A stretch of 64,000 nucleotides of DNA, taken from Thermohalobaculum sp039821125 (lineage in GTDB: Bacteria; Pseudomonadota; Alphaproteobacteria; Rhodobacterales; Rhodobacteraceae). The stretch's first letter is position 1, and every line of letters begins with the position of its first letter. Below are positions 46,520 through 55,849 of the stretch, one piece after another. Below the pieces are notes generated by a model. It was not told the origin of the DNA and made no database searches. It saw only the letters and a program-made list of their open reading frames with translations. The position numbers and the translations under genes were made by a program. The stretch lies in contig JBCBOR010000014.1 of assembly GCA_039821125.1 (NCBI GenBank), positions 1 to 64,000 on the forward strand. The letters are read 5' to 3'.

Positions 46520-48079
46520 ATGACCGAAGACGTGCTGATCGGTGTCGATGCCGGAACCTCGGTCATCAAGGCCGTGGCCTTCGACCTGACGGGCCAGCAA
46601 CTCGCCATCGCGAGCCGCCGAAACAGCTATCTCACCCTGCCCAATGGCGGGGTCGAGCAGGACATGATCCGGACATGGGCCGACACCCTGGCGGTGCTGC
46701 GCGATCTCAGCGGAAAGGTGCCCGGCCTTGCCGAGCGTGCCCTGGCTTTGGGCGTAACCGGGCAGGGCGACGGCTGTTGGATGGTCGACCAGAACGGGAC
46801 CCCGGTCCATGACGGCTGGCTGTGGCTGGACGCCCGTGCCTCGGCCGAGGCACGCGAGATAGCCGCCTCCCCGGGTATCGACACGATTTATCGCACCACA
46901 GGCTCGGGTGTGAATGTCTGCCAGATGCGCACGCACCTGACCTGGATGAAGCGCCACGCACCGGACCTGCTGGACCAGGTCGCAACCGCGTTTCACTGCA
47001 AGGACTGGCTCTACTTCAACCTGACCGGCCAGCGCGCCACCGACCCGACCGAGGGCGTCTTTACCTTTGGCGATTTCCGCACGCGGGACTATTCGGACGC
47101 GGTGATCGAGGCGTTGGGGCTTGCCGATCTGCTTTCTCTGCTGCCGCCCGTGGTGGACGGCGCCGTCACGACCCATGGTCTGACGCCGCAGGCGGCGGAG
47201 GCGACCGGATTGCCCGCAGGGCTGCCGGTCTCGCTCGGCTATGTCGACATCATGTGCACGGCCCTCGGCGCCGGGTTGCATGACGCCAAGGCCCAGCCGG
47301 GGCTGACGATCCTCGGCTCGACCGGGGTGCACATGCGGTTCGCGCCAAACGCCGATGCGGTGGTTCTGAACGAGGCACGCTCGGGCTATACCATGGCGTT
47401 CCCCGGCGCGGCCTATGGCCAGATCCAGACCAACATGGCGGCAACGCTGAATATCGACTGGGTGCTGGGGCTGGCGACCGAGATCCTGGCCTCGCAAGGG
47501 GTCGATCGCACCGGCACTGATCTGCTGGCGGGTCTCGATGATCGGGTGATGGCCGCCCGGCCCGGCGCCGCGGTCTACCATCCATTCATCTCGGCAGCAG
47601 GCGAGCGTGGTCCCTTCACCGAACCCGACGCGCGGGCAAGTTTCACCAGCCTCGACCAGACCACCGGCTGGTTCGACATGGTGCGCGCGGTCTATGACAG
47701 CCTCGCGCTGGCGGCCCGCGATTGCTATGCGGTGATGGGGGAGACACCGTCCGAGATCCGCCTTTCCGGCGGGGCAGCGCGGTCTGTGGCGTTGCGCCGG
47801 ATCCTCGCCGCTGCCTTGGATCGCCCGGTACGCACCGTCGCGCAGGAGGAAGCCGGAGCGGCAGGCGCCTGCATGATCGCAGCGGTGGCGAACGGCGTAT
47901 TCCCCGACGTCGGCGCCTGCGCCGAGACCTGGGTGACGCCGCTGTTGCAGGAGGCGGAGGCGCCGGACCCCGCGCTGGTGCCCATCTATGATGCGCTGTT
48001 CGACGCCTACCTCGCGGGGCGCGAGGCCGCGCCCCCGGCGTGGAGCGCTCTGGCCGATATGCGGCGGGCGCTGGCATGA
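46520..48079 (+). CDS. eryA: Erythritol kinase-like FGGY kinase
   Basis: The 519-residue kinase has the same length as EryA of Brucella and follows its pattern from IGVDAGTSVIKAVAFDLTG through VTGQGDGCWMVD and the C-terminal adenosine site (IRLSGGAARSVALRRILAAA). EryA phosphorylates erythritol in the first step after uptake. The neighbours (EryD-like regulator, polyol transporter, GlpD/EryB-like dehydrogenase) support a tetritol or similar polyol as substrate, though another polyol is possible. The start at 46520 is set by homology; the upstream open frame crosses a repeat. The stop overlaps the next gene (ATGA). Confidence 0.8.
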   Translation: MTEDVLIGVDAGTSVIKAVAFDLTGQQLAIASRRNSYLTLPNGGVEQDMIRTWADTLAVLRDLSGKVPGLAERALALGVTGQGDGCWMVDQNGTPVHDGWLWLDARASAEAREIAASPGIDTIYRTTGSGVNVCQMRTHLTWMKRHAPDLLDQVATAFHCKDWLYFNLTGQRATDPTEGVFTFGDFRTRDYSDAVIEALGLADLLSLLPPVVDGAVTTHGLTPQAAEATGLPAGLPVSLGYVDIMCTALGAGLHDAKAQPGLTILGSTGVHMRFAPNADAVVLNEARSGYTMAFPGAAYGQIQTNMAATLNIDWVLGLATEILASQGVDRTGTDLLAGLDDRVMAARPGAAVYHPFISAAGERGPFTEPDARASFTSLDQTTGWFDMVRAVYDSLALAARDCYAVMGETPSEIRLSGGAARSVALRRILAAALDRPVRTVAQEEAGAAGACMIAAVANGVFPDVGACAETWVTPLLQEAEAPDPALVPIYDALFDAYLAGREAAPPAWSALADMRRALA

Positions 48080-49122
48080 CCGATCCGACCGAGATCGCGA
48101 TCATCGGGGATCGGTTCATGCTGTCGGACATGTTCGAGGCCGCGTTGATCGAGGCATGCGGCGATGGCATCACCTGCCGCAAGCTGGACCTGCCCTGGCC
48201 GGACGAGCCGATGGAGCACGGCTATGCCTCGCCGGGGATGGAGGGGCTGAAGGAGTACATGGGCGACCCTGAGAAGGTGATTGCCCATACCGGAGACGCG
48301 CCTGTTCTGGTCACCCACCTTGCGCCGCTGTCGCGGGAGATGTTCGCCCGGATGCCGTCCCTTTGCCTGCTCGCCGTCTCACGCGGCGGGCCGGTGAACA
48401 TCGACATGGCCGCCGCCCGCGAACACGGCGTGACAGTCGTCAACACACCGGGGCGCAATGCCTCCGCAGTGGCCGAGTTCACGCTGGGCGCCATCATCAC
48501 CGAGACGCGCAACATCACCCGCGGGCACGACGCGCTGCGCCGAGGGGAGTACCGCGGTGATCTCTACCGGGCCGATGTCACGGGCGATGAACTGAGCGAC
48601 ATGACCGTCGGCGTGATCGGCTATGGCGCTGTGGGTACTCGGGTCGTGCGGTTGCTCCGTGCCTTTGGCTGCCGGGTGCTGGTAAGCGATCCCTATGTGC
48701 AACTCTCGCCCGACGATGCCGAGGGCGGGGTGGAGCTGGTGGCGCTCGACCGGCTGTTGACAGAGGCCGATGTGGTCACGCTGCATCCCCGTGTGACCGA
48801 AGAGACGACCGGCATGATCGGGGCCGATGCGCTCGCCGCGATGAAGCCCACGGCCACGCTGATCAATACAGCCCGAGGCCCGCTGGTCGACTATGATGCG
48901 CTGTACAATGCACTTGCCGCAAACCGCATCCGCGGTGCGATGCTCGAGACGTTTGCGATTGAACCGACCCCGCCGGACTGGCCGCTGCTAAAGTTGCCGA
49001 ATGTTACCCTGACCCCGCACATTGCCGGGGCGTCCCTGAAAACCGTGCGCATCGCCGCGGCCAAGGCCGCCGAGGAGGTGCGCCGCTGGCGAGCGGGCGA
49101 GCCGCCGCTGAACCCGTGCTAG
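48076..49122 (+). CDS. D-isomer-specific 2-hydroxyacid dehydrogenase family protein
   Basis: This 348-residue dehydrogenase has an NAD-binding motif (VGVIGYGAVGTRVVRLL, about 178-194), the catalytic Arg in NTARGPLVD, Glu in ETFAIEP and His in PHIAGAS. It lacks a terminal regulatory domain. Family members interconvert 2-hydroxy and 2-keto acids, as in phosphoglycerate or erythronate-4-phosphate metabolism. An operon link to an EryA-like kinase suggests oxidation of a polyol-derived acid or its phosphate. Its ATG overlaps the kinase stop. Confidence 0.87.
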   Translation: MTDPTEIAIIGDRFMLSDMFEAALIEACGDGITCRKLDLPWPDEPMEHGYASPGMEGLKEYMGDPEKVIAHTGDAPVLVTHLAPLSREMFARMPSLCLLAVSRGGPVNIDMAAAREHGVTVVNTPGRNASAVAEFTLGAIITETRNITRGHDALRRGEYRGDLYRADVTGDELSDMTVGVIGYGAVGTRVVRLLRAFGCRVLVSDPYVQLSPDDAEGGVELVALDRLLTEADVVTLHPRVTEETTGMIGADALAAMKPTATLINTARGPLVDYDALYNALAANRIRGAMLETFAIEPTPPDWPLLKLPNVTLTPHIAGASLKTVRIAAAKAAEEVRRWRAGEPPLNPC

Positions 49123-49154
49123 CCTTCGCGACCCTTTTGTTTCGAACGCACGGT

Positions 49155-49313
49155 GCGCCCGACCGCGGGTGGGCGCACATAGTTATCCGGTCTGCATTTT
49201 ATGCTGCCTGTTCGTTCAACGCTCCTATGTTGCGCAAGTGTCAACAAAGCGCCCGCCCCGGGGGCGGTCGGGCGCTGGCCCGGGGCGCTGCGCGCCGTTG
49301 TTCCGGGCTGGGC
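49155..49313 (+). repeat. Interspersed repeat element, copy 2
   Basis: This matches the minus-strand reading of 43171-43324 over its whole length with scattered differences (for example GGTCTGCATTTTATGC here, GGTCTGCACTTTATAC there). The left end forms GTGCGCCC-GACCGCGGGT-GGGCGCAC, and the right half contains AGCGCCCG...CGGGCGCT. It occupies the gap between the 2-hydroxyacid dehydrogenase and flavoprotein genes. Differences in the right stem keep base pairing, which hints at selection on RNA structure. Confidence 0.75.
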
Positions 49314-49324
49314 GAGAAACCAAA

Positions 49325-50869
49325 ATGATGACGGAGCCCATCGACCTGCTGGTCATCGGCGGCGGCATCAACGGCGCCGGGGTTGCCCGCGACGCAGCGG
49401 GGCGCGGCCTGTCCGTCGTGCTCTGCGAAAAGGATGATCTGGCCGAGGGCACATCCTCGCGCTCGGGTAAGTACATTCACGGCGGGCTGCGGTATCTCGA
49501 GTACTACGAGTTCCGGCTGGTGCGCGAGGCCTTGATCGAGCGCGAAGTCGTGCTGGAGGCCGCGCCGCATCTCTCGTGGCCACTCAGGCTGGTGCTGCCG
49601 CACAGCCCGGCTCAGCGCCCGCGCTGGCTGATCCGGCTTGGCCTGTTCCTCTATGACAATCTGGGCGGGCGAAAGCGCGTCCCCGGCACCAAGGCGGTTG
49701 ATCTGCGCACCGGTCCCGAAGGGATCGCGCTACAGAACCAGTATCGCCATGCCTTCGCCTATTGGGACGTCTGGGTTGATGATGCACGGCTGGTTGTGCT
49801 GAACGCCAGGGATGCCGCGCGCCGGGGCGCCGAGATCCTGACCCGCACAAAATGCACCTCGGCGCGCCGGGGGGATGACGGGCTTTGGCATGTGGAGTTG
49901 AGCGCCCGGGACGGTACCGTCCGGCACATCACCGCGCAGGCGATATTCAACGGGGCAGGCCCCTGGGTCGAGCAGGTGCTGGGCAATGCCGCGGGCGTGA
50001 ACTCGTCCAAGCGCATCCGCCTCGTCAAGGGCAGCCACATCATCCTGAAACGCTGGTGGCAGGGCGATCATGGCTACGTCCTTCAGGCGCCTGACAAGAG
50101 GATCATCTTCGTCAACCCGTACTTCGAAGACATGGCCTTGGTCGGCACGACCGACATCCCCTTCGACGGTGCGCCCGAGGATGTCGCGATCGACGGCGGC
50201 GAGATCGACTATCTGCTCGGGATCCTGAACGGCTACTTCCGCGTCAGGTTGACCCCGGAAGACGTCCTGCATTCCTATTCCGGGGTGCGCCCTCTGTTCG
50301 ATGATGACGCGGCAAAGTCCGCCTCGGCGGTTACGCGGGACTACGAATTCGAACTGGACGGTGGCGGCGATCGTGCGCCGCTGCTGTCGGCGTTCGGTGG
50401 TAAGCTGACGACCTATCGCAAGTTGGCCGAACACGCTCTGGACCGCCTGGCGCCGTTCTTTTCGGAGATGCGCGGGCCATGGACCCGTTCGGCGCCACTG
50501 CCCGGCGGAGACGTTCCGGGCGCCGACTTCGCGCCCTGGTTCGCTGGGTTCTGCGATGCGCATCCTTGGCTGCCCGAGGATCTGGCCGCCCACTACGCAC
50601 GGAGCTACGGGACCGAGGCGGCGGGCCTGTTGGACGGTGCGAGCAACCTCGATGATCTCGGCACGCATTTCGGCGGATGCCTCTATCAGCGCGAGGCGGA
50701 GTGGCTGATCACCCATGAATGGGCGACGACAGCGGACGATATCCTTACGCGCCGCACGAAGCATGCCCTCAGCCTCAGCACCGACGAGCGGGCGCGGTTC
50801 GAAGCCTGGCTCCAGACCTGGCGCTGCTCCCGCTCTGTCGCCGGATCTCGTGCTGGCGGTCCCGATTGA
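49325..50869 (+). CDS. FAD-dependent glycerol-3-phosphate dehydrogenase family (GlpD/EryB-like)
   Basis: This 514-residue flavoprotein has an FAD-binding motif (DLLVIGGGINGAGVARDAAG) and GlpD signatures (TSSRSGKYIHGGLRYLEYYE, LVREALIEREV, WDVWVDDARLV, VGTTDIPFDG and FGGKLTTYRKLAE). GlpD oxidises glycerol-3-phosphate at the membrane; the related EryB oxidises erythritol-4-phosphate. With an EryA-like kinase in the operon, a tetritol phosphate is a fair guess. The last 15 or so residues look unlike the family, next to a LuxR remnant. Start is one of two ATGs (49325/49328), just after a repeat element. Confidence 0.87.
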   Translation: MMTEPIDLLVIGGGINGAGVARDAAGRGLSVVLCEKDDLAEGTSSRSGKYIHGGLRYLEYYEFRLVREALIEREVVLEAAPHLSWPLRLVLPHSPAQRPRWLIRLGLFLYDNLGGRKRVPGTKAVDLRTGPEGIALQNQYRHAFAYWDVWVDDARLVVLNARDAARRGAEILTRTKCTSARRGDDGLWHVELSARDGTVRHITAQAIFNGAGPWVEQVLGNAAGVNSSKRIRLVKGSHIILKRWWQGDHGYVLQAPDKRIIFVNPYFEDMALVGTTDIPFDGAPEDVAIDGGEIDYLLGILNGYFRVRLTPEDVLHSYSGVRPLFDDDAAKSASAVTRDYEFELDGGGDRAPLLSAFGGKLTTYRKLAEHALDRLAPFFSEMRGPWTRSAPLPGGDVPGADFAPWFAGFCDAHPWLPEDLAAHYARSYGTEAAGLLDGASNLDDLGTHFGGCLYQREAEWLITHEWATTADDILTRRTKHALSLSTDERARFEAWLQTWRCSRSVAGSRAGGPD

Positions 50870-50944
50870 AACGAGAGATTGACCCTGTTTTGTGCTTCCA
50901 TGCGCGGACCTCTAAGCTGGGCGAGATGGGTTCGGGCCCGCACG

Positions 50945-51170
50945 ACTGCGTGCTCTGATCCAGCAGTTCCTCGCGCAGGGCGTAGGCAAAGAGCTGAACA
51001 ACCGAATGGACGCCGAGTTTCGACAGGAGTTTGGTCCGGCGGTTGTCGGTTGTCGTGGAGCTGATCGACAGGCGCTCGGCAATCTCGGCATTGCCGCAGT
51101 CTTCGGCGATCATGTGCAGGATCTGACGCTTGCGCGCGGTGAGGTCGGATCTCGTGATCCCCCGGCGCAC
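50945..51170 (-). pseudogene. LuxR-type DNA-binding domain fragment
   Basis: The minus-strand frame encodes a clean LuxR/NarL C-terminal helix-turn-helix: LTARKRQILHMIAEDCGNAE, IAERLSISSTTTDNRRTKLL, SKLGVHSVVQLFAYAL. No receiver or sensor domain precedes it. An in-frame TAA lies only a few codons upstream of a GTG at 51170, and the frame then runs on into the end of the flavoprotein gene. It is most likely the remnant of a two-component response regulator, although a free-standing HTH protein cannot be excluded. Confidence 0.6.
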
Positions 51171-51240
51171 AAAACGCCATTAGAGTTGGCGCCACCTTGG
51201 CTTTACTGAGGGGCGAGAGTCCCAGCAACTGGCGAACACC

Positions 51241-52176
51241 GTGCAACAGAGTTCCGCTTCGCAGCCGCAAAAGCTCCTCCTTGGTGTCTTGCTGATCCTC
51301 GCCGCAGCCTTCACGATCTCGGTGCAGGATGTCGTCTTCAAACTGTTCAGCAGCGAGATGACGCTTTGGCAGATCTTTGCGCTTCGCGGCTGCATTGCCG
51401 TGCCCCTGCTGATTGTGATCGGCTTGTCTCGAGGCGCTGGCACGTCCGTCCTGCGGGCGGCTCTCGGAACGTGGCTGGTGCTTCGGGCGGTGTTCATCAC
51501 CAGCACGTTTCTGGCGTTCTACGCAGCGATCCCGTTCCTGAGCCTCTCGACCGTCGGTGCTGCGAACTACATCGCCCCGATCTTCGTGACGCTGCTGTCC
51601 GCCTCTCTGCTCCGGGAGCCGGTGCGGATTCTGGGATGGATCGGCGTGCTGATCGGCTTTGCGGGGGTGATTGTCCTGCTGCAGCCTGGAACGGACGCGT
51701 TCTCGGCCTGGGCGCTCCTGCCCGTCATTGGCGCTGCATTCTATGCGCTTGCCCACATCATCACGCGTGCGAAATGCCAGGACGTGTCTTTGGACGCCAT
51801 CGCCCTGTCGCAGAACGCGATGATGCTGTTGGCGGGGCTTGGTGTCAGCCTCGCGCTTCTTGGCGGTCAGCCTCAGGGGGCTCTGGCTGACGCCTACGCT
51901 TACATTTTCGGTGGTTGGTCCCGGGTCAGTACGATGGATTGGCTGATCCTTGCGGTTCTTGCCGGGTTCTCCATCGGGATTGCCGTTCTGTTGGCGGGCG
52001 CCTATCGGGCCGCACCTCCGGCGGTCATTGCGACGTTTGAATACAGCAATCTCGTCTTCGTCGCGGCATGGGATGTTCTGTTTTTCCGTGTCTCGCTAAG
52101 CGGAGCGACGGTCGCAGGCATGGTCATGATCGTCGTCTCAGGACTGCTCGTGCTCGGCAGCAAGGCAAAGCGGTGA
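51241..52176 (+). CDS. DMT-family (EamA) transporter
   Basis: This 311-residue inner-membrane protein has ten hydrophobic segments arranged as two EamA repeats (about 13-145 and 160-305), with FSSEMTLWQIFALRGCIAVP and SLSTVGAANYIAPIFVTLLS as typical patches. Such proteins export or import small metabolites, for example amino acids or nucleobase-like compounds; substrate not evident. The start is GTG at 51241. It is followed by a convergent VOC gene 20 bases after its stop. Confidence 0.83.
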   Translation: MQQSSASQPQKLLLGVLLILAAAFTISVQDVVFKLFSSEMTLWQIFALRGCIAVPLLIVIGLSRGAGTSVLRAALGTWLVLRAVFITSTFLAFYAAIPFLSLSTVGAANYIAPIFVTLLSASLLREPVRILGWIGVLIGFAGVIVLLQPGTDAFSAWALLPVIGAAFYALAHIITRAKCQDVSLDAIALSQNAMMLLAGLGVSLALLGGQPQGALADAYAYIFGGWSRVSTMDWLILAVLAGFSIGIAVLLAGAYRAAPPAVIATFEYSNLVFVAAWDVLFFRVSLSGATVAGMVMIVVSGLLVLGSKAKR

Positions 52177-52195
52177 GAGGCCGATCGCTTGGCCC

Positions 52196-52585
52196 CTAGG
52201 CGTCTTCGACAAAGTGGACAAAGCTCATCTTGTTGCCATCGGGGTCGCGGACATAAGCGCCGTAGAAGGTGGGACCGTATTGCGGGCGCTCGCCAGGATC
52301 GCCTTCATTTGTCCCGCCTTTGGACAAAGCCATCTCGTGCGCCGCATCAACCTCGGCCCTGCTGTCGCACAAAAGACCGACCATGGTGCCGTTCCCGACG
52401 GTCGCGGCGTCCTCGTTGAACGGTGTCGCGACCCAGATGCGGCCGTCTCCGCGCAGTTTGTAGCAAAAGGCATGCGGCATGAACTCGGCCGTCAGTGTCC
52501 CGCCAAGGATCGGCAGAACCGCGTCGAAATACTGGCGCGCCTTCAGGACATCGTTGGCGCCGATCATCACGTAGTTGAGGGACAT
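52196..52585 (-). CDS. VOC-family (glyoxalase/bleomycin-resistance fold) protein
   Basis: This 129-residue protein has the paired beta-alpha-beta-beta-beta modules of the VOC superfamily: NYVMIGANDVLKARQYFDAV at the start and YGAYVRDPDGNKMSFVHF at the end. The metal site is incomplete: the histidine expected in the first strand is absent. It may bind small ligands or act on a reactive metabolite. ATG at 52585 with a GGAGA ribosome site; divergent from the amidohydrolase gene at 52809 with a 223-base gap. Confidence 0.8.
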   Translation of the reverse strand: MSLNYVMIGANDVLKARQYFDAVLPILGGTLTAEFMPHAFCYKLRGDGRIWVATPFNEDAATVGNGTMVGLLCDSRAEVDAAHEMALSKGGTNEGDPGERPQYGPTFYGAYVRDPDGNKMSFVHFVEDA

Positions 52586-52808
52586 TTCTCCATCTCCTGT
52601 GTGAGAACGCACCATGAACATATACATCGCGGTGTGACGGCGGGCAACGGTTTCCGCGTCTAGCTCTTGCAGGTATCGCCACACCGAATGTGTTTCGGGC
52701 GCTGATTTCTCTTGGCAGGACGGGCGGGGCGTTCTTAGCCTGCGAACGGCGCGCGATCCCGATCGGACAACGGGCAGCCACGGCGCGCCGGGGAGCAGGA
52801 GGATAAAG

Positions 52809-54428
52809 ATGACAACGGTTTTCCAGGCGAAGAAGATCCTCACGATGGACCACAACCGCCCGGTTGCGACCCATGTCGCGGTGCGTGACGGCGTGATCGT
52901 CGGTGTTGGCGGAGCCGATTGCGGCGATGGCTGGGGGACGATCACCCGGGATGATCGCTATGCCGACCATGTGATGCTGCCCGGTCTGATCGAAGCCCAT
53001 GCGCACGTCTCGGCAGGGGCTGTCTGGCGCAACACCTATTGCGGTCACTATACGCGGACAGATCCGGATGGAGCCGACTGGCAGGGTGTCGACAACAATG
53101 ACGCCCTGATCGCCCGGCTTCGCGAGATCGTTCAGCAAACATCAGAAGGCGAGCCGATTGTCGGGTGGGGATTCGATCCGAACTTTGTGGCCGGGCCGCG
53201 TCTCGACCGCGATCACCTGGACACGGTCTCATCGGTGCATCCGGTCGCGGTGATCCATTCGAACGGCCATCTGATGACGGCGAACTCGCTGGCGTTGGAG
53301 CGCGCCGGTCTTGGTCGCGATACAAACATCGAAGGCGTGCTGCGCCGCGCGGATGGCGAGCCCAACGGCGAGCTTCACGAGTTTGCAGCGATGGACCCGG
53401 TAAAGCGCGTGGTCGGTCTGGAACGCGAACTGATGGCGGATGCAGAGGGTGTCATCGGCTATGGCAAGGTCGCACGCAATTGCGGGGTCACGACTGTCGC
53501 CGATCTCTTGTCTGCGCTCTATGACGATGAGGTCACGATGCTCGAGCGCGTGACCGCCGATCCCGCCTTTCCCGTTCGCTACGTCCCGATCATGAATGCC
53601 ATGGTGGACGCGCCCGAGCGTGAGGCGGAGCGCGCCGTGGCTCTGGCGAGGCGGACGACGGACAAGTTGCATCTCGGACGCGCCAAGCTGTTCACCGACG
53701 GATCGATCCAAGGGGCCACGGCGATGCTCAACCCGCCGGGCTACTTCGACATGGAGGATCACGCGATCTGCAACATGGAGGTCGATCACTTCCGCGCCGC
53801 CGTGCGTGCGCTGCACCGCGCGGGGGTCAAGACGCATATCCACACCAATGGCGATGCAGCCTCTCAGCTTGCCATTGACGCGATTGCGGACGCGATGCTC
53901 GAGACGCCCAACCCCGATCTGCGGCACACGCTCGAGCATGTGCAGCTTGCCGGTCTGGACCAGTTCAAGCGTATGCGCGCGCTTGGTGTGACCGCCAATC
54001 TCTTCGCCAACCATCTCTACTATTTCGGCGATCTGCACTGGACCAAGACGATCGGGCCGGATCGTGCGTCGCGGATGAATGCCTGTGCCGATGCTTGGTC
54101 CGTCTGGGGCGGCGATTTCGCGATCCATTCGGACGCGCCTGTGACGCCGATGGCACCGTTGATGACGGCGTGGTGTGCGGTCAACCGGGTCACCGAGCAG
54201 GGCCGTGTGCTGGGCAATTCGCAGCAGATCAGCGTCGCACAGGCGCTCCATTGCATCACGATGGGCGCGGCGTATGTGCTGAAGATGGACGATCAGGTCG
54301 GCTCGATCCAATGCGGCAAGCGCGCGGACTTCTGTGTTCTCGACTGCGACCCGACCGAGGTTGACCCGATGGAGTTGCGGGACGTCCGGCCTGTTGCGAC
54401 TGTTCTGTCCGGCGTTGCAACGGCATGA
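52809..54428 (+). CDS. Amidohydrolase family protein (YtcJ-like)
   Basis: This 539-residue metal-dependent hydrolase has the H-x-H motif (IEAHAHVSAG, about 59-68), a middle-domain glutamate/lysine region, HIHTNGDAAS and HTLEHVQLAG with further metal histidines, and HSDAPVTPMAP with the final aspartate. Family members hydrolyse amide or ester bonds in small molecules; the precise substrate is unknown. AGGAGGA ribosome site precedes the ATG. It is followed 59 bases later by a second amidohydrolase, so the two may act in sequence. Confidence 0.87.
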   Translation: MTTVFQAKKILTMDHNRPVATHVAVRDGVIVGVGGADCGDGWGTITRDDRYADHVMLPGLIEAHAHVSAGAVWRNTYCGHYTRTDPDGADWQGVDNNDALIARLREIVQQTSEGEPIVGWGFDPNFVAGPRLDRDHLDTVSSVHPVAVIHSNGHLMTANSLALERAGLGRDTNIEGVLRRADGEPNGELHEFAAMDPVKRVVGLERELMADAEGVIGYGKVARNCGVTTVADLLSALYDDEVTMLERVTADPAFPVRYVPIMNAMVDAPEREAERAVALARRTTDKLHLGRAKLFTDGSIQGATAMLNPPGYFDMEDHAICNMEVDHFRAAVRALHRAGVKTHIHTNGDAASQLAIDAIADAMLETPNPDLRHTLEHVQLAGLDQFKRMRALGVTANLFANHLYYFGDLHWTKTIGPDRASRMNACADAWSVWGGDFAIHSDAPVTPMAPLMTAWCAVNRVTEQGRVLGNSQQISVAQALHCITMGAAYVLKMDDQVGSIQCGKRADFCVLDCDPTEVDPMELRDVRPVATVLSGVATA

Positions 54429-54487
54429 CCGAGCGGGGTTGTCGAAAGGAACTGTTCGGGACCGGTCTTGCACCGTAGCATGCCGCA

Positions 54488-55762
54488 ATGTTCGATCTGA
54501 TCATCAAGAACGCCGCGCTGACCGATGGCCGGACCGGGATGGACATCGCCTGCACGGGCGGTGCCATTGCCGCTGTCGAGGCCGGTATCACCGCAGAGGC
54601 CGGCGAGATCATCGATGCCAAAGGGTATCTTGTCTCGCCACCCTTCGTGGACCCGCATTTCCACATGGATGCGACCCTGTCGCTCGGCACGCCGAGAATG
54701 AATGTCTCGGGCACATTGCTGGAAGGCATCGCACTTTGGGGAGAGCTGAAACCGATTCAGACGGTCGATGACATCATCGAACGCGCCCTGCGGTATTGCG
54801 ACCTGGCGATCGCCAAGGGGATCGGGGCGATCCGCAGTCATGTCGACACGTGCGATGATGACCTGAAAGGCGTCACCGCGCTGTTGGATGTGCGCGAGAA
54901 GGTCCGGGATTTCATCGACCTGCAACTGGTCGCCTTCCCCCAGGACGGGTTTCTGCGGGATCCGACGGCGCGGGAGAACACGATCCGGGCGCTGGACATG
55001 GGCGTCGATGTGGTCGGCGGTATTCCCCATTTCGAGCGCACCATGGCGGACGGTACCGAGAGCGTCCGTCTGCTCTGCGAGATCGCCGCCGAGCGTGGCC
55101 TGATGGTCGATCTGCACTGCGATGAAAGCGACGACCCGCTCAGCCGCCATATCGAGACGCTGGCGTACGAGACACAGCGCCTGGGTCTGCAGGGACGGGT
55201 GACAGGCTCGCACCTGACGTCGATGCATTCGATGGACAATTACTATGTCTCGAAGCTGATCCCGCTGATCGCCGAGGCAGGTGTCCACGCCGTCCCGAAC
55301 CCCGCGATCAACATCATGCTGCAGGGGCGGCATGATACCTTTCCCAAGCGCCGCGGGTTGACCCGTGTGCGCGAGTTGCGTGACGCCGGTGTCGTGGTCG
55401 GGTTCGGGTCGGACTGCGTGATGGACCCGTGGTATTCCCTTGGCAAGGCGGACATGCTGGACATCGCGTTCATGGGGTTGCATGTGGGCCAGCTTTCGAG
55501 CCCCGCGGACATGGCGTGGTGCTTCGATGCGGTCACACAGACGTCTGCGCGTCTCATGGGGTTGGACGGCTATGGCATCGCGAAGGGGTGCAAGGCCAAC
55601 TTCGTGCTGCTGCAGGCGATCAACACGGTTGATGCAGTCCGCCTTCGGGCCCATCGGCTGGCGGTGGTCCGGCAGGGCAGGGTGATCTCATGGTCGGATG
55701 AAGTCACGCATCGTCTCAGCGCCCTGACCGGGACGACCCTCAACGAAGCCAGACTGACCTGA
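54488..55762 (+). CDS. Cytosine-deaminase-like amidohydrolase
   Basis: This 424-residue enzyme resembles CodA and N-isopropylammelide-type hydrolases. Metal ligands appear as PHFHMDA (H-x-H), DLHCDESDD (His and catalytic Glu), TGSHLTSMHSMD (His) and GFGSDCVMDPWY (Asp). It probably deaminates or hydrolyses a cyclic or guanidino-type nitrogen compound. It forms a pair with the upstream amidohydrolase. The next gene begins within 90 bases, so co-transcription with the globin is possible. Confidence 0.86.
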   Translation: MFDLIIKNAALTDGRTGMDIACTGGAIAAVEAGITAEAGEIIDAKGYLVSPPFVDPHFHMDATLSLGTPRMNVSGTLLEGIALWGELKPIQTVDDIIERALRYCDLAIAKGIGAIRSHVDTCDDDLKGVTALLDVREKVRDFIDLQLVAFPQDGFLRDPTARENTIRALDMGVDVVGGIPHFERTMADGTESVRLLCEIAAERGLMVDLHCDESDDPLSRHIETLAYETQRLGLQGRVTGSHLTSMHSMDNYYVSKLIPLIAEAGVHAVPNPAINIMLQGRHDTFPKRRGLTRVRELRDAGVVVGFGSDCVMDPWYSLGKADMLDIAFMGLHVGQLSSPADMAWCFDAVTQTSARLMGLDGYGIAKGCKANFVLLQAINTVDAVRLRAHRLAVVRQGRVISWSDEVTHRLSALTGTTLNEARLT

Positions 55763-55849
55763 GGCGCAGGGCTTGGCTGGCCCCGGCGGTTGCCGTGGGG
55801 GCCATGGCGATTGCAACGACCGGCGCACACGCGAAAGCTGGAGGCATGC

